From: Treponema sp.
Lineage (GTDB): Bacteria; Spirochaetota; Spirochaetia; Treponematales; Rectinemataceae
Assembly: GCA_012516755.1 (NCBI GenBank)
Contig: JAAYWE010000304.1
Coordinates: 1 to 5,197 of the forward strand
Reading direction: 5' to 3'
DNA: 5,197 nucleotides
The notes beneath the pieces were generated by a model. The model saw nothing but the letters and a program-made list of their open reading frames with translations. It ran no database searches and had not been told where the DNA came from. The position numbers and the translations under genes were made by a program. This document shows, piece after piece, positions 1-5,197 of the stretch (position 1 is its first letter; each line of letters starts with the position of its first letter).

Positions 1-423
1 CGATATAGAGATGACCATCTCACCGGTCGCAGGAGGACTCAATATTAGAATGTTCCCATAGGATATCTCGATACCACAGAGACATACGTTATTATTACGG
101 TCTGCTGAATTGCTCATTACATTGTACTTAATTTCTACCGGAACCGATCCAAATTCTGGGGGTTTTTGCAATACAATTTGAAGAAAATCTTGTCCTCTTT
201 CCTCATCGCCGCTCCCATGTCCGCTTTCATCTGTTAGGAGCCAGACTACGACTTTCCTCTGGGAAGCAAGGCAATAGCATCCTATCTTTTGCACCTCTCT
301 GGGCACTTTTCTCAATAACTCAGACGCGTCTTCGATGATTTCGGAACTTTTTGCCAGATCAAAATCTATGTCTTGGTCGGTACTATTCTTCCATCGTGAG
401 AGAAACGATGAAACTCGCTCCAT
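1..423 (-). CDS. Hypothetical protein, N-terminal part (runs off the left edge)
   Basis: An uninterrupted reading frame of 141 codons starts at ATG 423 and continues past base 1, so the C-terminus is missing. I do not recognise the family. There is no signal peptide or membrane segment, so it is probably cytoplasmic. The N-terminal part (about residues 1-48) is polar and looks helical. It is followed by alternating beta-like segments: CYCLASQRKVVVWLLTD (49-65), an acidic Gly-rich loop (66-79), FLQIVLQ (80-86), VPVEIKYNVM (94-103), VCLCGIEISYGNILIL (113-128). Three of its four cysteines cluster as CYC and CLC-like pairs (49, 51, 114, 116 in total). The start at 423 is chosen because AAGGA lies 7 nt upstream. 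An in-frame ATG at 456 would add 11 residues but has no Shine-Dalgarno sequence. It follows the operon on the same strand after a 76-nt gap, so it may be cotranscribed or have its own promoter. Confidence 0.7.
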   Translation of the reverse strand, partial: MERVSSFLSRWKNSTDQDIDFDLAKSSEIIEDASELLRKVPREVQKIGCYCLASQRKVVVWLLTDESGHGSGDEERGQDFLQIVLQKPPEFGSVPVEIKYNVMSNSADRNNNVCLCGIEISYGNILILSPPATGEMVISIS

Positions 424-430
424 GGCTAGG

Positions 431-435
431 TCCTT
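431..435 (-). promoter_or_regulatory. Ribosome binding site for the left-edge gene
   Basis: AAGGA on the minus strand, 7 nt before ATG 423. It favours this start over the in-frame ATG at 456, which has only A/T-rich sequence upstream. Confidence 0.55.
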
Positions 436-449
436 GGAGAGATAAGCCG

Positions 450-466
450 TATTCATTCTATGAATA
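450..466. repeat. 17-bp perfect inverted repeat (7-bp arms, 3-nt spacer)
   Basis: The arms TATTCAT and ATGAATA are separated by TCT. The repeat sits about 27 nt upstream of the preferred start of the left-edge gene and covers the alternative ATG at 456. The length and position would suit an operator for a dimeric regulator, but the arms are A/T-rich and could arise by chance. Confidence 0.4.
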
Positions 467-485
467 TATTGAGCGATATTGAGCG
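466..485. repeat. Tandem 10-bp direct repeat, two exact copies
   Basis: ATATTGAGCG occurs twice in succession, abutting the inverted repeat at 450-466. The 10-bp period is about one helical turn, which would place two identical sites on the same DNA face. The unit is not a multiple of three, so it is not an in-frame amino acid repeat. No known regulator is recognised. Confidence 0.5.
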
Positions 486-499
486 CAAAATACAGCGCT

Positions 500-1594
500 T
501 TAATTCTCTTCTATACCGAGCAGCCATTTTTGTACTTCTTCTTTTGACGAAGGCAAGCCCTCGATATTCAAAGCAACTAAATCTCCTAGCTCTTCGTAAG
601 CAGAAGCTACAAGAGCCTTTACTGTGCAGAGATGTATAAAAACCCTCTCTACAAGAGGGGCCTTATCATTGAAGATTTGATCGATGGTAGGATCATCGCT
701 CGGCTGTGCTGGGTTCAGTGTTTCCACAAGAAAAGCTCGAATACCTAGCTTTCCCCATTCCCAATGCGAATAGCCTGCAAACTCATCTCTTGAGCTCTCA
801 AGGTGAAAGGATTTTTCAGTCTCCTCTTCTATTTGAAGCACGGCGAGCGCTGCCACATCGAGATATTCAGGCCTTGTAATGATAGACCACGCAAGAGAAG
901 AACCTGGGCTTGCTTCGTGCAGATCCAGCGCTGTTCGCACATGGTTCTGCACGAGTAGCCGAGTGATAGCATACGCAATTTGACTTGTGTAGTTGCCCGT
1001 TGGATCCCCGGGATATTGACGATTTAGATTTCGCACTTCCTGACCAGATAAAGAAGGCAAAGATTCCGAAGCATCGAAGGGAATAAAAAAACCAGGATCT
1101 GGGCCCTTTTCATGGGCAGGATTGGAGAGCCTAGCTCCATAATGAAGAATGGGTGCAGCGACTTTGCTTGTCGACCATGTTGCAGCCGAGGCATTTGCTC
1201 GAGGCACAACAATGAGCTTGCCGCCAGACACTCTGCAATGCTCGATTATCCAATATGCCGCTAGACTCCCCGCAATTTCGTTTGCATGAGCACCGGCTAC
1301 TATAGCAACCGTATAGTCTGTCGAGGAACTATCCTGTTTTTCAGTAGTTTCTTCCGAAATAGATCTTTCAGGTGCGTTTTTCACATGCAGTGCTGGGCTG
1401 TCTCCGAGAAAAAAAACAGGTGTGTCAAAAGCAGTTCCCTCTAATGACGACAAAAAAGCAGACAGGGAAAGAACCTTTTCGACACCTTCCCCTGCCTTCA
1501 CTTCTGACATAACAAACGCTACGCCATCCTCTGTTTGAGCTTGCGAAACAAAGAGGCCGAGCAAAACAAGCCAAGCAAGAAAGAACTTTCTCAT
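500..1594 (-). CDS. Secreted M14-type zinc amidohydrolase, AstE/aspartoacylase-like (second paralogue)
   Basis: Predicted zinc-dependent amide hydrolase of the succinylglutamate desuccinylase/aspartoacylase branch of carboxypeptidase family M14, 364 residues. Residues 1-19 form a signal peptide (MRKF, then a hydrophobic core ending in SQA), so it is probably exported. The zinc site is visible as HANE (H103, E106) and the distal DLHEA histidine (H226). NLNR (189-192) matches the DLNR substrate-binding motif of aspartoacylase, and E291 in VETLNPAQ is the likely catalytic glutamate. SHWEWG (276-281) and YGAR (152-155) are shared with the first paralogue. A polar Ser/Thr/Glu-rich insert (about 72-93) just before the catalytic domain is missing from that paralogue. 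The start codon overlaps the stop of the preceding gene (ATGA), with only a weak GAAG upstream, so translation is probably coupled. The family assignment is secure; the substrate cannot be told and could be an N-acyl amino acid or a peptide. Confidence 0.88.
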   Translation of the reverse strand: MRKFFLAWLVLLGLFVSQAQTEDGVAFVMSEVKAGEGVEKVLSLSAFLSSLEGTAFDTPVFFLGDSPALHVKNAPERSISEETTEKQDSSSTDYTVAIVAGAHANEIAGSLAAYWIIEHCRVSGGKLIVVPRANASAATWSTSKVAAPILHYGARLSNPAHEKGPDPGFFIPFDASESLPSLSGQEVRNLNRQYPGDPTGNYTSQIAYAITRLLVQNHVRTALDLHEASPGSSLAWSIITRPEYLDVAALAVLQIEEETEKSFHLESSRDEFAGYSHWEWGKLGIRAFLVETLNPAQPSDDPTIDQIFNDKAPLVERVFIHLCTVKALVASAYEELGDLVALNIEGLPSSKEEVQKWLLGIEEN

Positions 1595-2184
1595 TGCGCT
1601 TCAAAAAGACTCTTGAGCACATTACCTGCTTCGGCGATAGAAGGGACTTGAACAAGGAAGACATTGTTCTCTTCGCACAAAGAAGTAAAAAAGCCGTCAT
1701 TGTTGCCGCCTTCGACGACAATTACCACATCAGAAGCAGGGACACAGAGCTCTATTACTTGATTCGAGGCTTCTCCTCGGCGCGCGGTTCCACCTGTATG
1801 TATAGAAATGATTCGGGTATTATTTTTGAGGGCTTCAGCAACGATGCTTTGCACGCGCTCAATTTCCTGCTCAATGCTCAACCCTGCGGCACCAAGACCT
1901 TTGTTCGAGACACCAAGAACGAGCACTAGCGTCTTTGCGTTTGCTATAGTCTCAGGCTTTGCCGCAATATCATAATCAAGACCGAGCTTGAGCCTTGTGT
2001 TGGCCAGGACTTTAACAATTGCGGCATCGGAAGTCTGACCAGCTGATGTTATAAATCCTGGGCGCTCAAAACTCGCCACAAGAGTCGATGGGACAGAATA
2101 TTGCGCAAAAATCGGCAATATTCCTAAAAGCATAAAACACACTATTGCGAGAAATCTCTTTGTACTAGAATATCTATAAATCAT
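1591..2184 (-). CDS. Small exported protein of unknown function, DUF6305-like
   Basis: A 197-residue protein with a signal peptide (about residues 1-28: YRYSSTKR, then a hydrophobic stretch ending PIFAQ). The mature part looks like a compact alternating alpha/beta domain. It has a first strand ending in TSAGQTSD (46-53), a hydrophobic strand TLVLVLGVSNKGLGAAG (85-101), a Glu-rich helix (about 103-120), strand RIISIHTGG (124-132) followed by TARRGEAS (133-140), and strand DVVIVVEGGNNDGFF (152-166). From memory these motifs match the family annotated as DUF6305, which has no established activity. The Gly-rich loops at strand ends suggest ligand binding, but this is inference. The frame is open upstream to a TTG at 2199, but ATG 2184 is preferred because AAGG lies 8 nt before it. 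It sits 11 nt after the transferase gene and overlaps the next gene by ATGA, so it is likely made with both as part of the same exported set. Confidence 0.8.
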   Translation of the reverse strand: MIYRYSSTKRFLAIVCFMLLGILPIFAQYSVPSTLVASFERPGFITSAGQTSDAAIVKVLANTRLKLGLDYDIAAKPETIANAKTLVLVLGVSNKGLGAAGLSIEQEIERVQSIVAEALKNNTRIISIHTGGTARRGEASNQVIELCVPASDVVIVVEGGNNDGFFTSLCEENNVFLVQVPSIAEAGNVLKSLFEAQ

Positions 2185-2192
2185 ATGCCACA

Positions 2193-2196
2193 CCTT
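2193..2196 (-). promoter_or_regulatory. Ribosome binding site deciding the start of the DUF6305-like gene
   Basis: AAGG on the minus strand, 8 nt before ATG 2184. Its first A is the last base of the upstream gene's TGA stop, so termination and re-initiation are closely linked. It supports ATG 2184 over TTG 2199, which would lie on the stop codon itself (TTGA). Confidence 0.6.
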
Positions 2197-3866
2197 CAAA
2201 ATCCGAAGACTGCACCATCGCGTCTAGGGTCAGCACCTCCGTGCATGATTCCCGTCTTCGGATCTACAAGAATTGCCTGTGCTCCGCCAAAAAAGAGGTC
2301 AAAGGGCGGATATTCCTTTATGCTATAGCCGATCGATTTGAGCCATTCCTGGGTTTCTTTGGGAATTCTCGATTCCAAAGATAGGAGTTTTTCGGTATCC
2401 CGCGCATAGAATCTAGGGGATTCTATCGCTTCCTGAACACCCATATCGAAATCTATGAGATTCACCGTCAAAATGACCATAGTGGAAATTATTCTTCCCG
2501 CTCCAGGGGTCCCCATTGTCACAAAAGGATTCCCATCCTTTGCTATGATCGTAGGGGCGATAGTAGTGCGCATTCGCTTCCCGGGTGCATAGGAATTTGG
2601 ACCGCGCGAAGACCAATTCTGCATTTCATTGTTGAGAATGATCCCAGTTCCGGGCACCGCAACACATGCTCCCCAAAATCCCGAAATGGTTTGCGTGAGC
2701 GCCACCATGTTACCATGCCGATCGACAACGGAGAGATGCGTTGTGGACGGGTGTTCGTCGGGTGTTCCAGCCTTTATTGAAGTCGTGACTTTATTCATAT
2801 CGATTTCTTGGACACGACTTCTCGCATATTCTTTATCAAGAAGGCCTGTTACAGGTATCTGGAAAAAATCAGGATCCCCTACATAGGCAGAATTATCTGC
2901 AAATCCTCGTTTCATGACTTCAGCCATAATGTGAATATTCCTGGGAGAAAGGGGCTGCTCGGATGCTATATCAAAACATTCGAGCATGTTGAGCATCTCT
3001 ATTACGGAAATTCCACCTACGGGCGGAGGCGCCGATACTATTTCATAACCACGGTATGTACCACGCACGGGCTCACGCTTGATCGCTCGATACGCAGCCA
3101 GGTCTGCTTTTGTAATAAAACCGCCGTTTTTCGCCATATCCTGTGCAATAGCGTCGGCTATATCTCCTTTGTAGAAAACGTCTGGCCCTCCTGCAGCGAT
3201 TTTTTCGAGAGTAACGGCTAAGTCTGGATTTTTGAATATATCGCCAGTCTGTAAAGGCAGGCCTTCAGGCGCAAGGATCTGTAAAAGCGCTTCGTTTCTC
3301 GAGATAGGATCGAACCGATCTGCAATTGTCTGCGCTAACGTCTCGCTCACTATAAATCCATTGCGAGCATAGCGAATAGCAGGTGCCATGACCTCAGCCA
3401 GACTTTTTGTTCCATAATCCTTGAGTGCGGTGCAAAGACCCGCTACCGTACCTGGGACGGCTACCGCCACATGACCTTCACTGCCAAATTTGATTTTCGA
3501 CATATCCGCCAGAGGCGCCATTGAACGGTAATCGATTGCAATAGTTGTCTTATTCTCTGCGAGATATATGACCATCATGCCTTCGCCGCCAAGACCTGTT
3601 GCATTAGGTTCTACAACCCCAAGGGCAAAGGCTGCCGCAATGGCTGCGTCTATTGCATTGCCACCAGCCATTAGAATTTCAAGACCGGCAGCGGAAGCGA
3701 GCGGCTGAGCAGAAGCCACCATGCCATTGCGTGCAGTAATCTCAGCGTTAATTGTATCAGCAGCAAATATGGGCAGAGCAAAGACGAAAGCAGCCAATAA
3801 AAACAATAAGAATTTTCTTACACCATGCTTCATTCCTAAGCCAACACTCTTGTTCTTCTGAGCCAT
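2196..3866 (-). CDS. Exported gamma-glutamyltransferase-family Ntn hydrolase
   Basis: A 556-residue proenzyme of the gamma-glutamyltranspeptidase family, near the usual length. Family members cleave themselves into two subunits and then hydrolyse or transfer gamma-glutamyl groups, usually in the periplasm or outside the cell. A signal peptide spans about 1-36 (KHGVRKF, hydrophobic core, LPIFAA), with a long polar N-terminus. The autoprocessing site is STTHLSVVD (374-382); T375 is the expected new N-terminus and nucleophile of the small subunit (E. coli T391). R114 in DYRSMAP aligns with the glutamate-carboxylate-binding arginine. Other pocket residues differ: E. coli N411, Q430 and D433 become S395, E414 and N417; S462-S463 become T434-T435; G484 becomes A456. 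Only 17 positions separate N417 from T434, against 29 in E. coli, so the lid loop is absent. This suggests a hydrolase or an altered acyl specificity. The AGGAGG site 8 nt upstream fixes the start. The gene lies 28 nt after the first amidohydrolase gene. Confidence 0.93.
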   Translation of the reverse strand: MAQKNKSVGLGMKHGVRKFLLFLLAAFVFALPIFAADTINAEITARNGMVASAQPLASAAGLEILMAGGNAIDAAIAAAFALGVVEPNATGLGGEGMMVIYLAENKTTIAIDYRSMAPLADMSKIKFGSEGHVAVAVPGTVAGLCTALKDYGTKSLAEVMAPAIRYARNGFIVSETLAQTIADRFDPISRNEALLQILAPEGLPLQTGDIFKNPDLAVTLEKIAAGGPDVFYKGDIADAIAQDMAKNGGFITKADLAAYRAIKREPVRGTYRGYEIVSAPPPVGGISVIEMLNMLECFDIASEQPLSPRNIHIMAEVMKRGFADNSAYVGDPDFFQIPVTGLLDKEYARSRVQEIDMNKVTTSIKAGTPDEHPSTTHLSVVDRHGNMVALTQTISGFWGACVAVPGTGIILNNEMQNWSSRGPNSYAPGKRMRTTIAPTIIAKDGNPFVTMGTPGAGRIISTMVILTVNLIDFDMGVQEAIESPRFYARDTEKLLSLESRIPKETQEWLKSIGYSIKEYPPFDLFFGGAQAILVDPKTGIMHGGADPRRDGAVFGF

Positions 3867-3874
3867 ATCAAAAA

Positions 3875-3880
3875 CCTCCT
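3875..3880 (-). promoter_or_regulatory. Strong ribosome binding site for the transferase-family gene
   Basis: A consensus AGGAGG on the minus strand, 8 nt before ATG 3866, within the 28-nt gap after the preceding gene. It is the best Shine-Dalgarno sequence in the window, so this gene may be the most strongly translated of the operon. It fixes the start at 3866, not at the in-frame ATG for Met12. Confidence 0.8.
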
Positions 3881-3894
3881 CAATATCAATTAGT

Positions 3895-4947
3895 TTACCA
3901 GTTTAGACTTTCGCCAACACCCCGCGCCTTGATAGCCTGCCAGCTAGGAAACATTGCAAATTCTATATGCTTGTCTGGCAAACAATCGGAATTCCATGCA
4001 TCCAGAATTGCTTCAATTGTTGCCAAATGTATGGCCACACGCTCTTCGAGAGGATGCTTTGGATCTTCTACCGGATTCCCTTTATCGGTCGCTTGGGCTG
4101 GATTCGGAGTCTCAATAAGAAAAGCAGATGCACTCGTCTCGTCTCCCCATTCTCTATGAGAAAGCCCATGGAACACGTCGCTCGAAGGTTCCAGTTTCAT
4201 ATTAATCCCTTCCAATTCCAGGTTGATCACCGCCAAGGCACCAAGATCCAGGTTCTTCGGATTTGCCACAATCATATTGGCAAGGCGTGATTCTGGTCCA
4301 GCTTCATGCAAATCGAAGGCTATGTCCACTTTCTCCTTTTTGAGCAAAGTCATAACCGCCCATGCAAGTTGTTCTGTTAGAGTTCCATCAGGCTTACCAG
4401 GATAAACACGGTTGAGATTGCGAGACTCGGAGCCCTCGAAAGAATCACCTCCTTTTGGATGCTTATAGCGATCGGGATCGGTCATTCCTTGATGCACTGG
4501 ATCGGTATATCGCGCACCATATTTGAAAAATCGAGCACCATGAGGGCTGTCGATTCTGATCCACGACGGTACAATAGTGCTCTCAGTCCATGTCGAAGCG
4601 CTCATATTGATGTCTGGAATTACTATTAGCCTGCCATAGGAAGGAATTGCGTTCTCGACAAGGATTACCGCAGAGATTATACCAGCAATTTCGTTGGCAT
4701 GTGTTCCACCGGCTACAAAGACTGTTGCTCCAGGTTTTTTTGAATCAGCAATGAACACTCGAGTATCAGAAGGTGTCCCCTTTAAGGGTGCGAACCATTC
4801 CGAAAGCCAGGAAATTTGCACAATTCCCTTACTTGGGCGAATATCATGCAAGATAGTACTTGCACCATAAAATGGATCCGAACAAATCGGACTCAGAATA
4901 AGAAAAAAGAAAGTACAAATAAGCAACAAAGAAACGGATCGGCGCAT
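3895..4947 (-). CDS. Secreted M14-type zinc amidohydrolase, AstE/aspartoacylase-like (first paralogue)
   Basis: First gene of the operon, 350 residues. It is a predicted zinc amide hydrolase of the succinylglutamate desuccinylase/aspartoacylase group, which removes acyl groups from amino acids. Cytoplasmic members lack a leader, but this one has a signal peptide (about 1-23: MRRS, then a strongly hydrophobic core). C22 follows LSPI, which is a poor lipobox, so a lipoprotein is possible but unlikely. Zinc ligands are H83 and E86 (GGTHANEIAG) and H214 (FDLHEA). N179-R180 in SRNLNRVYPG match the aspartoacylase DLNR motif, and E279 in IETPNPAQ is the likely catalytic glutamate. The core aligns without large gaps to the paralogue at 500-1594; in the block 211-247 I count 19 identities in 37 positions. 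GGAG lies 9 nt before the ATG. The true substrate is unknown. Given its neighbours, an acylated or gamma-linked amino acid or peptide is a reasonable guess. Confidence 0.88.
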   Translation of the reverse strand: MRRSVSLLLICTFFFLILSPICSDPFYGASTILHDIRPSKGIVQISWLSEWFAPLKGTPSDTRVFIADSKKPGATVFVAGGTHANEIAGIISAVILVENAIPSYGRLIVIPDINMSASTWTESTIVPSWIRIDSPHGARFFKYGARYTDPVHQGMTDPDRYKHPKGGDSFEGSESRNLNRVYPGKPDGTLTEQLAWAVMTLLKKEKVDIAFDLHEAGPESRLANMIVANPKNLDLGALAVINLELEGINMKLEPSSDVFHGLSHREWGDETSASAFLIETPNPAQATDKGNPVEDPKHPLEERVAIHLATIEAILDAWNSDCLPDKHIEFAMFPSWQAIKARGVGESLNW

Positions 4948-4956
4948 TTCTATCGA

Positions 4957-4960
4957 CTCC
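4957..4960 (-). promoter_or_regulatory. Ribosome binding site for the first amidohydrolase gene
   Basis: GGAG on the minus strand with a 9-nt spacer to ATG 4947, supporting this start. Confidence 0.55.
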
Positions 4961-4976
4961 AGTAATAATGCATATC

Positions 4977-4993
4977 AGGCACTAATTATGCCT
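4977..4993. repeat. Short inverted repeat in the operon leader (5-bp arms, 7-nt spacer)
   Basis: The arms AGGCA and TGCCT flank CTAATTA. The repeat lies just downstream of the putative -10 box and over the expected transcription start, where a repressor could act. It is short, and its role is speculative. Confidence 0.3.
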
Positions 4994-5020
4994 CTATAAA
5001 AGAGCCCCACACATGCTCAA
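4993..5020 (-). promoter_or_regulatory. Possible sigma70-type promoter for the four-gene operon
   Basis: On the minus strand, TTGAGC (5020-5015) and TATAGA (4998-4993) are separated by 16 nt. Each matches the consensus at four of six positions. Transcription would begin about 40 nt before ATG 4947, a normal leader length. The boxes overlap the hairpin that ends the upstream gene, so they could only be used by separate initiation. The match is modest and there is no direct proof. Confidence 0.35.
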
Positions 5021-5045
5021 GCTATAAACGCGAGGGGCTCTTCTC
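4997..5045 (-). terminator. Probable intrinsic terminator of the right-edge gene
   Basis: A perfect 9-bp stem, AAGAGCCCC (5042-5034) with GGGGCTCTT (5008-5000), encloses a 25-nt loop and is followed by a short T run (TTTTAT). It starts 13 nt after the stop codon of the right-edge gene. The stem is G/C-rich, but the loop is long and the T run is only four bases, so termination may be incomplete and allow some read-through into the operon. Confidence 0.55.
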
Positions 5046-5055
5046 GATTAGTTGT

Positions 5056-5197
5056 TCAATTGTTTATCTTGATCATGTAATACTTATCCGGCACTTTGAC
5101 CTGAGTGGTAGGCAAGAAGCCTTTGCCAAAAATATAGGTGTCCATGTAGATGAGAACCTGATTCCTGGCTCGCACACCAGTAGCCATATCTGTATAA
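5056..5197 (-). CDS. C-terminal fragment of an unidentified protein (runs off the right edge)
   Basis: The last 46 codons of an open frame that enters from beyond the right edge and ends in TGA at 5058-5056. The visible end contains VLIYMDTYIFGKGFLP followed by VKVPDKYYMIKINN, a mixed strand/helix ending typical of a soluble domain. I do not recognise the family. A C-terminal lobe of a periplasmic ligand-binding protein is one guess, without motif support. It is treated as coding because the frame stays open, has natural-looking amino acid content, and is followed at once by a terminator-like hairpin. It probably belongs to a separate upstream transcription unit. Confidence 0.6.
   Translation of the reverse strand, partial: YTDMATGVRARNQVLIYMDTYIFGKGFLPTTQVKVPDKYYMIKINN

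Noticed and set aside
482..499. Hairpin (AGCGC / GCGCT, 8-nt loop) right after the second amidohydrolase as a terminator
   Set aside because: The stem has only 5 bp and no T run follows on the minus strand, so efficient termination is unlikely.
1594..1929. Plus-strand open frame of 111 codons
   Set aside because: It is antisense to the DUF6305-like gene, whose motifs and ribosome binding site support the minus strand. No independent coding evidence was seen.
2185..2199. TTG at 2199 as the start of the DUF6305-like gene
   Set aside because: It overlaps the upstream stop codon and has no suitable ribosome binding site. ATG 2184 has AAGG at 8 nt and gives a normal signal peptide.
2808..3221. 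Plus-strand open frame of 137 codons
   Set aside because: It lies entirely opposite the well-conserved transferase-family gene, its translation resembles no protein family, and it is best explained as a shadow of that gene.
3752..4159. Plus-strand open frame of 135 codons
   Set aside because: It spans the opposite strand of two conserved genes and their junction, with Ser/Gln/His-rich content and no recognisable motif.
4880..4947. Lipoprotein signal in the first amidohydrolase (C22)
   Set aside because: LSPIC lacks the usual small residues just before the cysteine, so an ordinary signal peptide is preferred. A relaxed spirochaete-type lipobox cannot be fully excluded.

Overview
The window is one compact block of genes, all on the minus strand, so it reads right to left. 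Four complete genes (4947 down to 500) form a tight, operon-like run. In transcription order they are: a secreted zinc peptidase-fold amidohydrolase of the M14 / succinylglutamate desuccinylase-aspartoacylase (AstE/ASPA) type (4947-3895); a gamma-glutamyltransferase-family Ntn hydrolase (3866-2196); a small exported protein that resembles the DUF6305 family (2184-1591); and a second AstE/ASPA-like protein, a diverged paralogue of the first (1594-500). The gaps are 28 nt, 11 nt and a 4-nt ATGA overlap. Each of the four begins with a hydrophobic signal peptide, so the set probably acts outside the cytoplasmic membrane.

Both edges hold truncated genes. At the right edge (5197-5056) is the last 46 codons of an unidentified gene, followed by a hairpin that probably ends its transcript. 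Promoter-like boxes overlapping that hairpin could start the four-gene operon. At the left edge (423-1) is the first 141 codons of an unidentified gene without a signal peptide. It lies 76 nt beyond the operon and is preceded by a 17-bp inverted repeat and a 10-bp tandem repeat.

Taken together, the sequence suggests a periplasmic or cell-surface pathway for hydrolysing amide bonds. Two zinc amidohydrolases of a family that removes acyl groups from amino acids flank an autoprocessing gamma-glutamyl (or related acyl) hydrolase and a small protein of unknown function. The transferase-family protein keeps the nucleophilic threonine but has changed the residues that recognise the alpha-amino group of glutamate in the E. 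coli enzyme, and it lacks the lid loop. It may therefore be a hydrolase with an unusual acyl substrate.

The base composition is moderate, by eye slightly under half G+C. Secreted forms of these families and the loose signal peptides fit a diderm or anaerobic bacterium such as a spirochaete, synergistete or clostridial relative, but nothing here fixes the taxon. No RNA genes, insertion sequences, phage genes or CRISPR arrays were seen.
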